From Mycobacteriaceae bacterium (GTDB lineage Bacteria > Actinomycetota > Actinomycetes > Mycobacteriales > Mycobacteriaceae): 7,345 nt of DNA. The stretch is taken from positions 1 to 7,345 of the forward strand of contig JAFAWC010000208.1 of NCBI GenBank assembly GCA_019242135.1, given 5' to 3'. How positions within the stretch are numbered: the first letter of the stretch is position 1; each line of letters starts with the position of its first letter. Shown piece by piece: positions 1-7,345 of this stretch. The translations under genes and the position numbers were made by a program. The notes beneath the pieces were generated by a model. The model was not told the origin of the DNA and ran no database searches. It saw nothing but the letters and a program-made list of their open reading frames with translations.

Positions 1-488
1 AACCGGTACCGGTCGGGATAGAACGCGGCCATCGCCAACGCGCCGTATCCGCCCTGGGCGGCACCGACGATCCCGTGACCGTTAGGGGCCAGGCCCCTGT
101 TCGCGGCCAGCCAGTCGGGCAACTCCTGGGACAGGAAAGTCTCCCACTGGCGGCTGCCGTCCTGCTCCCAGTTGGTGTACATGCTGAACGCACCGCTGGC
201 CGGAGCTGCCACGGAGATGCCCTTACCCGCGAGCGTGCTCATCGCGTTGCCTGCCGTGACCCAGTTGCTCACCGCGTCGCCGGCGTTGAAGGCGTCAAGC
301 AGCACGACGGCGTGCGGGCCGCCGGCCAGGAATGCCACGGGGATGTCGCGGCCCATCGCGGCGGAAGGCACCATCAACGTCTCGACGTCGGCGGCACTAG
401 CGGTTCCCGTCGTCGCGGGCACTACGCATGAGGCGAGCCCCAGAATCGCCGTCAGCAGCGTCCGCACCAGCACAGTACCGACCTTCAT
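1..488 (-). CDS. fbpD: FbpD / MPT51 family, non-catalytic antigen 85 paralogue (partial, C-terminus outside window)
   Basis: This is the N-terminal 162 residues of an MPT51-type protein; the reading frame is open at the window's left edge, and the M. tuberculosis homologue has about 299 residues. The start is ATG at 486-488, 5 bases after a GGAGGGG ribosome binding site. An N-terminal secretion signal (K2, R9, then hydrophobic LLTAILGLA) is followed by [16 protein letters not shown] (38-53), GGPHAVVLLDAFNAG and WETFLSQELPDWLAANRG (115-132), the alpha/beta-hydrolase core of the antigen 85 family. At the nucleophile elbow the catalytic GLSMAG of antigen 85 is replaced by GAAQGG (142-147), so alanine 144 occupies the serine position. 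MPT51 proteins are known to lack mycolyltransferase activity and are proposed to bind matrix or carbohydrate at the cell surface. The export signal is odd: LASC at 18-21 resembles a lipobox, while SAA-D at 31-34 resembles a signal peptidase I site. The family call is secure; the function is not. Confidence 0.95.
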   Translation of the reverse strand, partial: MKVGTVLVRTLLTAILGLASCVVPATTGTASAADVETLMVPSAAMGRDIPVAFLAGGPHAVVLLDAFNAGDAVSNWVTAGNAMSTLAGKGISVAAPASGAFSMYTNWEQDGSRQWETFLSQELPDWLAANRGLAPNGHGIVGAAQGGYGALAMAAFYPDRYR

Positions 489-493
489 GGCCA

Positions 494-500
494 CCCCTCC
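494..500 (-). promoter_or_regulatory. Ribosome binding site of fbpD
   Basis: The minus strand reads GGAGGGG, an extended Shine-Dalgarno match, 5 bases before the ATG at 488. It is the strongest ribosome binding site seen in the window and fixes the fbpD start. It suggests independent translation initiation rather than coupling to fbpA. Confidence 0.7.
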
Positions 501-523
501 CGGCTCGCCGAATCCGCTTCGGT

Positions 524-539
524 AGTGAACCACATCACG
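524..539. promoter_or_regulatory. CRP/FNR-type palindrome upstream of fbpD
   Basis: The plus strand reads AGTGAACCACATCACG, a perfect GTGA-N6-TCAC core. This is the core of the consensus TGTGA-N6-TCACA bound by mycobacterial CRP (Rv3676 in M. tuberculosis). Its centre lies about 43 bases before the fbpD ATG, between the fbpA-fbpD hairpin and the ribosome binding site. No convincing -10 hexamer could be placed, so whether a bound regulator would activate or repress is open. The palindrome is directly visible; its function is inferred, helped by a second copy upstream of fbpA. Confidence 0.5.
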
Positions 540-554
540 CAGCTAGTGCGCGAG

Positions 555-605
555 GAACAGACCAGCGGCGGCGACCACCGAGGTGGTCGCCGCCGCTGCC
601 TGTTC
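555..605 (-). terminator. Strong hairpin after fbpA, probable transcription terminator
   Basis: A 17-bp perfect inverted repeat has arms CAGCGGCGGCGACCACC (563-579) and GGTGGTCGCCGCCGCTG (582-598) with only GA between them, so the innermost pairs probably open to give a CGAG loop. After a small internal loop (AC against C) the stem continues with GAACAG (555-560) paired to CTGTTC (600-605). It begins 14 bases after the fbpA stop. There is no U-run on the minus-strand side; mycobacterial terminators often lack one. It probably ends the fbpA transcript and isolates fbpD. It could instead protect the mRNA 3' end from decay. Confidence 0.75.
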
Positions 606-619
606 AGTTGATGCTTTGG

Positions 620-1672
<1,053 letters not shown>

Positions 1673-1686
1673 TCAACCACACCCGT

Positions 1687-1713
1687 CCGGGGCCCTCTTG
1701 ACACGAGCCCCGG
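1687..1713 (-). promoter_or_regulatory. Inverted repeat in the fbpA upstream region
   Basis: CCGGGGC at 1687-1693 and GCCCCGG at 1707-1713 form a 7-bp perfect G/C-only stem around a 13-base loop, roughly 80 to 107 bases before the preferred fbpA start. It would be an RNA hairpin in the leader if transcription starts upstream of it, or could be a protein site in DNA. In 67%-plus GC DNA such stems occur by chance, so confidence is low. Confidence 0.3.
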
Positions 1714-1737
1714 CCTTTGCTCGATGGCGGCCACAAT

Positions 1738-1753
1738 TGTGATCAAGCTCACG
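1738..1753. promoter_or_regulatory. CRP/FNR-type palindrome upstream of fbpA
   Basis: The plus strand reads TGTGATCAAGCTCACG, which matches TGTGA-N6-TCACA at nine of ten defined positions and has the perfect GTGA-N6-TCAC core. The centre is about 139 bases before the preferred fbpA start. It overlaps a 10-bp perfect palindrome CACAATTGTG (1732-1741), with the shared TGTG serving as a half-site of both. Mycobacterial CRP (Rv3676 family) is the obvious candidate ligand by consensus. The match is seen directly; binding is inferred. Confidence 0.55.
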
Positions 1754-1839
1754 GCCAGGCACGAGTCGTGGACGCGCAACGGCGACCGACACAGTCCTGC
1801 CCATCCGTTGTTCAAAAACCATCCGTCGATGTGGGTATC

Positions 1840-1855
1840 ACCGCACCATTGCGGT
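1840..1855 (-). terminator. Small hairpin downstream of aftB, possible terminator
   Basis: ACCGCA (1840-1845) and TGCGGT (1850-1855) form a 6-bp perfect stem with a 4-base loop, starting about 46 bases after the aftB stop. A run of five T on the minus strand lies about 22 bases further on (1814-1818), too far for a classical U-tract. It may end the glf-aftB operon transcript, but the stem is short and partial read-through into fbpA is possible. Confidence 0.3.
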
Positions 1856-1901
1856 CGAGCTGCCACGATCGGGAGAAGCCAGCTAATTATCCGGGGAGTA
1901 G

Positions 1902-3908
1902 CTAGGGCCCGGTCGCGGGTAGGCCGGTATAAGGGGTACCACTTAACGGCGGCTCACTCAAGCCGCAGCGAATCAGGTCGTACTGCGGGACGCGGTCGAT
2001 ACGGTAGCTGGTGAACCCAAACGAGTGCAGCACGTTGGAGAAGAACCGCTTGACCGTCAGCGGTCCCCGAATCGCGGTCAGCACCGCGTCGGTTGCGGGG
2101 CACTTGAGGGCCACCTGGGCCTCGGCGATCCAATCCTCATCGAGGTAGGGCGGCAGGTACGGATGTTGCTTGAGCCAGGGTCCGTCGGCCACCGCCCAGT
2201 CGGGGAAAAGATCCTTGTCATGGCCGATCCTGGCATCCTGCAGCCGCGCTGTATGGGCCGCTAGCGGGTTTGCTAGACCAATCTGGTCGAGCACCCGCAC
2301 GTTGAGTCCGACATTCATGCCGAGCATGCCGAGATTGGTGAAGAACACCGTGTGCGGGCCGTTCTGCATAGCTTTCGGATCGGGCGGCAGGCCCGGACCG
2401 GCGGGTGGCGGCGGAATCGCGGGTACGACATCCCACTGGGTGTAGTTGCCGGACGGCAGGAGCAAGGCGCCGGTAGGCGTGTTATTGATCGCCTCGATCA
2501 CCGCGCGCATGCGCGGGTAGTCCAGGTAATCGGTGGCGGTCGTGGGGTGGGCGTTTCCGGTGGCCTGCGAGTAGAACCGCCGCTCGTCGACGATTCCGGA
2601 GTAGGTCACCGTCGTCGCGTCGGCGCCCATCCCCGGCGAGTTGGCCGCCCACAGCGCCCACACCGCCACCGCCAGCCAAGCGGTGGCCGTCGCGCCAGCC
2701 AGCACGGCGCCCGTCTGGCGGGTAAGGGTGGTCCGGTCGGGCAGCACGATCGGGATGACCGCGACGGGGGCCAGTACGCAGAACAGCGGAGCCAGCAAAA
2801 CCCGACCGTGCATGAAATCCCCGCCCTGGCGAATCCAGTAGGCGGCCTGCAGCAGGCCACTGAGAACAAAGAACACCGCCACCACCGGCGGACTCTGCAC
2901 CAGCCTGCGCAGCCGTGAGCGGCGGTCCCGGGCCGGGGCGCGGACCCACCACCGACGGCTGCGCCCGGCCAGCACCAGTGCGCCGAGCACCGCCAGCAGA
3001 ATTGCCGGCACCCACAGCAGATAGGGCCGGTCGAAGTTCTCCAGGTAGGCGAACCCCTGCAACCACTTCTTGCCCGCCGCGTCCTTGGCAAGCGCGGTGC
3101 CCGGCACCAGCAGCCCGTAATAGCCCATCCGGAAGATCTGATAGGCCACCGGCAGGAAACCGCCGGCGACGACGATGCACACCCGTGCAGCCCATCCCCG
3201 CACCGCGATCAGCATCATCACCAAGGCCAGACCGCCGGTCAACGCGAGTTCCGGGCGCACTAGCACAGACAGGCCGGCGACGAAGGCCAGCGCGGCGGTG
3301 AACGAGCGGTGGGCCGGCGGTTGCGATGAGCCGCTCGCGCGACGAGCCGGCAGCTGCGATGAGCCGCTCGCGCGAAGAGCCGGCAGCTGCGACCAGCGGA
3401 CCATCATCCACCACAGCAGCCCGAGATATGCCACCACCAAACCATTTTCGAGTCCGGAGGTGGCGAAGTCGCGGGCCGGCGGCACAGCAATGTAGACCAG
3501 CGCGCCGGCCGGCAGCAGTAACGCGCGCCTACCGACCAGGCCCGGCGCGTAGAGCCGTCCGGCGCCCAGCATCAGGAACACGACGCCCGCGATCGACAGC
3601 GCCAGCGCCAGCGCCAGCGCCACATACTCCAACCGCACCGGGCCGCCGACGAGCCCGCCCAGGTAGAGCAGATACGTCCACAGCGTGGAGGTGTTGGCCT
3701 CGACGCGTTCGCCGGCGTTGAACACCGGGCCGTTGCCCGCCAGCAGGTTTCGCACCGTGCGCAGCACAATGAGCCCGTCATCGGCGATCCAGCGGCGCTC
3801 CCAGGCACCCCAACCGAACAGCACAGCCACCACCAGGACGCCGGCCCAGAGGCTGACCTGCGAGGTCAGCTCGAGACGGCGGGCACTAACCGAAATAGAC
3901 GGCCGCAC
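1902..3908 (-). CDS. aftB: Terminal beta-(1->2)-arabinofuranosyltransferase AftB
   Basis: Polytopic GT-C fold glycosyltransferase (CAZy GT89) that adds the terminal beta-(1->2) arabinofuranose caps of arabinogalactan and lipoarabinomannan from decaprenylphosphoryl-arabinose, on the outer face of the membrane. It has 668 residues (M. tuberculosis AftB about 627). The first periplasmic loop after TM1 (about 19-36) carries WIADDGLIVLR with the acidic pair D43-D44 typical of GT-C active sites, then GERVEANTS. About ten or eleven hydrophobic segments extend to residue 421. A soluble, probably periplasmic C-terminal domain (about 425-668) holds SGIVDERRFY, NVGLNVRVLDQIGL, IGHDKDLFPDW and cysteines C603 and C648. 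The start is GTG at 3908, overlapping ubiA by 23 bases; the next family-conserved sequence, VSLW, begins at residue 18. Residues about 173-202 contain an extra loop made by a 33-bp tandem duplication that the M. tuberculosis protein lacks. The N-terminal 17 residues are poorly supported. Confidence 0.95.
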   Translation of the reverse strand: MRPSISVSARRLELTSQVSLWAGVLVVAVLFGWGAWERRWIADDGLIVLRTVRNLLAGNGPVFNAGERVEANTSTLWTYLLYLGGLVGGPVRLEYVALALALALSIAGVVFLMLGAGRLYAPGLVGRRALLLPAGALVYIAVPPARDFATSGLENGLVVAYLGLLWWMMVRWSQLPALRASGSSQLPARRASGSSQPPAHRSFTAALAFVAGLSVLVRPELALTGGLALVMMLIAVRGWAARVCIVVAGGFLPVAYQIFRMGYYGLLVPGTALAKDAAGKKWLQGFAYLENFDRPYLLWVPAILLAVLGALVLAGRSRRWWVRAPARDRRSRLRRLVQSPPVVAVFFVLSGLLQAAYWIRQGGDFMHGRVLLAPLFCVLAPVAVIPIVLPDRTTLTRQTGAVLAGATATAWLAVAVWALWAANSPGMGADATTVTYSGIVDERRFYSQATGNAHPTTATDYLDYPRMRAVIEAINNTPTGALLLPSGNYTQWDVVPAIPPPPAGPGLPPDPKAMQNGPHTVFFTNLGMLGMNVGLNVRVLDQIGLANPLAAHTARLQDARIGHDKDLFPDWAVADGPWLKQHPYLPPYLDEDWIAEAQVALKCPATDAVLTAIRGPLTVKRFFSNVLHSFGFTSYRIDRVPQYDLIRCGLSEPPLSGTPYTGLPATGP
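3325..3390 (-). repeat. 33-bp in-frame tandem duplication inside aftB
   Basis: Two adjacent 33-bp units, 3325-3357 and 3358-3390, differ at one base (C at 3343 against A at 3376). Each encodes eleven residues of the type SSQLPA(L/R)RASG in AftB (residues about 173-195). Degenerate partial copies flank them: GGGCCGGCGGTTGC at 3311-3324 resembles a unit end, and SSQPPAHRS continues the protein pattern. Unit 1 contains the small inverted repeat GCTCG-CGCGA-CGAGC (3334-3348); the single difference disturbs it in unit 2. Length is a multiple of three, so copy-number change would keep the frame. Confidence 0.9.
3597..3622 (-). repeat. GCCAGC hexanucleotide tandem repeat in aftB
   Basis: About four and a half copies of the hexamer GCCAGC run from 3597 to 3622. 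On the coding strand they give alternating Ala-Leu codons (ALALALALS, about residues 97-105) in the second membrane segment. Slippage by one unit would add or remove two residues without a frameshift. The M. tuberculosis protein has a similar Ala-Leu run here, so it may simply reflect codon choice in a hydrophobic helix. Confidence 0.6.
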
Positions 3909-4806
3909 CGACGGTTCCGATCAATGCCAGCGCGAGGAACTGCAGCACGCGGTCACGAAGTGCGATCTCCTCCGGCTCACCCGCCATGCCGCCGTCGACG
4001 TCCACCGCGTAGCGCAAAATCGCGATCGTGAACGGGATCATCGAGATCGCAAACCATGACCCCGAGTGGGCCTCGCGATCGCGTTCGAACGCCCAGGAGC
4101 CGTAGCACAGCACCACGGCGGTGGCCGACAGTGTCCAGACGAAGCGCAAATAGGTTCCGGTGTAGCTCTCCAGCGACTTGCGGATCTTGGCTCCGGTGCG
4201 CTCGGCCAACCGCAGCTCGGCGTAACGTTTGCCGGCCACCATGAACAGCGATCCGAACGCCATGACGAGCAAAAACCATTGGGACAGCTGGATGCTGGCC
4301 GCCGCACCGCCGGCGATCGCGCGAATCAGATAGGCCGACGAGACGATGCAGATGTCCAGCACGGCCTGATGCTTGAGTCCGAAGCAGTACGCGAGCTGCA
4401 TCGCGATGTAGATCGCCATCACCACGACAAGATCGCGGGAGACGAACCACGAGATCGCCAGTGAGGCGACGCCGAGTCCGACCGCCGTCGCGTACGCCAG
4501 CCATTCGGGTACCACGCCCGCGGCGATGGGACGGAACCGCTTGGTCGGGTGGGCCCGATCGGCTTCAACGTCGCGGACGTCGTTGACCAGATACACCGCG
4601 GAGGCGGCCAGGCAGAACACCACGAACGCGATAGCCACGCGGATCAGCACTTCGCGGTAGTCGTACGGCACGTGCCGGCCCAGGGCCGCCAGCGGTGCGG
4701 CGAGCACCAGAAGGTTCTTCACCCACTGGCGGGGCCGCATCGCCTTGACGACCCCGGCGATCACGCTCTCGGCCGGCCGGGTGATTTCCGTCGCCTCTTC
4801 GCTCAT
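3886..4806 (-). CDS. ubiA: Decaprenylphosphoryl-5-phosphoribose (DPPR) synthase, UbiA family
   Basis: Integral-membrane UbiA-superfamily transferase (Rv3806c type) that joins 5-phosphoribosyl pyrophosphate to decaprenyl phosphate, giving DPPR, the committed precursor of decaprenylphosphoryl-arabinose. It has 306 residues (M. tuberculosis 302). The family aspartate motif NDVRDVEAD is at 75-83 (N75, D76, D79, D83), followed by HPTKRFRPIAAG. The second conserved cytoplasmic region is GKRYAEL (192-198), with SLESYTGTYLRFVW after it; RPRQWVKN (24-31) marks the first helix. About nine hydrophobic segments are visible. The ATG at 4806 overlaps the upstream phosphatase stop as ATGA and has GGGAG six bases before it. 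Its neighbours supply the next step (the PAP2 phosphatase) and use the final donor (AftB). Relative to M. tuberculosis there is a small insertion around DREAHSGS (243-250). It is the target pathway member often studied in ethambutol resistance. Confidence 0.97.
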   Translation of the reverse strand: MSEEATEITRPAESVIAGVVKAMRPRQWVKNLLVLAAPLAALGRHVPYDYREVLIRVAIAFVVFCLAASAVYLVNDVRDVEADRAHPTKRFRPIAAGVVPEWLAYATAVGLGVASLAISWFVSRDLVVVMAIYIAMQLAYCFGLKHQAVLDICIVSSAYLIRAIAGGAAASIQLSQWFLLVMAFGSLFMVAGKRYAELRLAERTGAKIRKSLESYTGTYLRFVWTLSATAVVLCYGSWAFERDREAHSGSWFAISMIPFTIAILRYAVDVDGGMAGEPEEIALRDRVLQFLALALIGTVGAAVYFG

Positions 4807-5313
4807 CGCCTGCTCCCGACTTTCTTGACCAGCTCGGCGACCAGCGCGCCGACCGCCACGCCGGTCAGCACATCACTGGGATAGTGCACGCCGAGGACCA
4901 AGCGGGACAACGCCATCGGCGGCACGAGAAGCACCGGCAACGGCAGTCCCGTGAGAGGGGCCATCAGCACGGCGGCGGTCGTGGTGGAGGTCGCGTGGGC
5001 GGACGGGAAGCTCAGCGCGCTCGGCGTGCCGACATTCACCTCGACGGCGGGATGCTGCGGGCGCCGGCGGCGAACGGCCCGCTTGATGAGCACCGCGGCG
5101 GCGTGGGCGCCGAATGCTCCGCCACCGGCCAGCAACCATTCGGAACGCCGCTGCGGGACCAACACCGCACCCAACGCCGACACTGCCAGCCAGCCGACGC
5201 TGTGCTCTCCGAAATGCGACATCGCACGGGCGACGGCGACAACGCCGGGCCGCGCCGCCAACGCGGACTGAACGGCAACCAGCGCGGCGACCTCCCGACT
5301 CGGGGACGGAATT

Positions 5314-5321
<8 letters not shown>
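4803..5321 (-). CDS. PAP2-family membrane phosphatase, putative DPPR phosphatase (Rv3807c type)
   Basis: Small 172-residue phosphatidic-acid-phosphatase type 2 protein. All three family motifs are intact: K80-x6-R87-P88 (KRAVRRRRP), P106-S107-A108-H109, and S139-R140-x5-H146-x3-D150 (SRLVLGVHYPSD), where H109 and H146 are the expected acid/base and nucleophile. Several hydrophobic segments (about 40-56, 62-79, 127-138, 147-166) place it in the membrane. By context next to ubiA it is the proposed enzyme removing the 5-phosphate of DPPR to give decaprenylphosphoryl-ribose before DprE1/DprE2 epimerisation; this role is known only as a proposal for Rv3807c. The ATG at 5321 overlaps the glfT2 stop by 8 bases and has AGGCG just upstream. 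The same frame stays open to 5510, but the extension is Cys/Arg-rich low-quality sequence inside glfT2 and is not coding. A general lipid-phosphate phosphatase is the alternative. Confidence 0.93.

Positions 5322-7345
<2,024 letters not shown>

Noticed and set aside
1698..1703. Perfect TTGACA -35 hexamer on the plus strand
   Set aside because: No TAnnnT -10 is found 16 to 19 bases downstream and there is no plus-strand gene to serve; it would drive only antisense RNA.
1881..1903. AGCTA/TAGCT inverted repeat around the aftB stop
   Set aside because: The stem is only 5 bp with a 13-base loop; too weak to call a terminator.
3325..3390. Short direct repeats that could be mistaken for a CRISPR array
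   Set aside because: The two 33-bp units are directly adjacent with no spacer, lie inside the aftB frame and keep it open; no cas genes are present.
4031..4045. GTGA-N6-TCAT near-match to the CRP core inside ubiA
   Set aside because: It has one mismatch in the core and lies in conserved coding sequence; it is not counted with the two intergenic perfect cores.

Overview
The window comes from a high-GC actinobacterium, almost certainly a Mycobacterium. It carries, all on the minus strand, the conserved cell-envelope block glf, glfT2, Rv3807c, ubiA, aftB, fbpA, fbpD (named by similarity and order to M. tuberculosis Rv3809c to Rv3803c, compared from memory). Protein details differ enough from M. 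tuberculosis that this is another species; the species cannot be named from the sequence alone.

Layout in transcription order (right to left): the last 45 codons of glf (UDP-galactopyranose mutase, 7209-7345); glfT2 (galactan polymerase, 5314-7212); a small PAP2-type phosphatase, the putative decaprenylphosphoryl-phosphoribose phosphatase (4803-5321); ubiA (decaprenylphosphoryl-phosphoribose synthase, 3886-4806); aftB (terminal arabinofuranosyltransferase, 1902-3908). Every junction in this five-gene run overlaps by 4, 8, 4 or 23 bases, so it reads as one translationally coupled operon. A gap of about 295 bases (1607-1901) follows, then fbpA (antigen 85 mycolyltransferase, 620-1606), a second gap of about 130 bases with a very strong hairpin (555-605), and fbpD/MPT51 (1-488, C-terminus outside the window).

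The genes follow arabinogalactan construction. Glf makes UDP-galactofuranose and GlfT2 polymerises it into galactan. UbiA and the PAP2 phosphatase work on the route to decaprenylphosphoryl-arabinose, the donor that AftB uses to cap the arabinan. FbpA attaches mycolic acids to those arabinan ends and makes trehalose dimycolate. FbpD is a non-catalytic paralogue of FbpA.

The most notable signals beyond the genes are: (1) the only two GTGA-N6-TCAC palindromes found by eye in the window lie in the two non-coding gaps, one before fbpA and one before fbpD, suggesting shared CRP-family control; (2) the fbpA product looks like a mosaic, antigen 85A/B-like at both ends and antigen 85C-like in a tract of about 120 residues; (3) an in-frame 33-bp tandem duplication enlarges a loop of AftB; (4) a lipobox-like cysteine lies in the FbpD signal peptide; (5) a 17-bp perfect hairpin separates fbpA and fbpD. 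No wholly new system was found; this is a conserved core locus with unusual local details.
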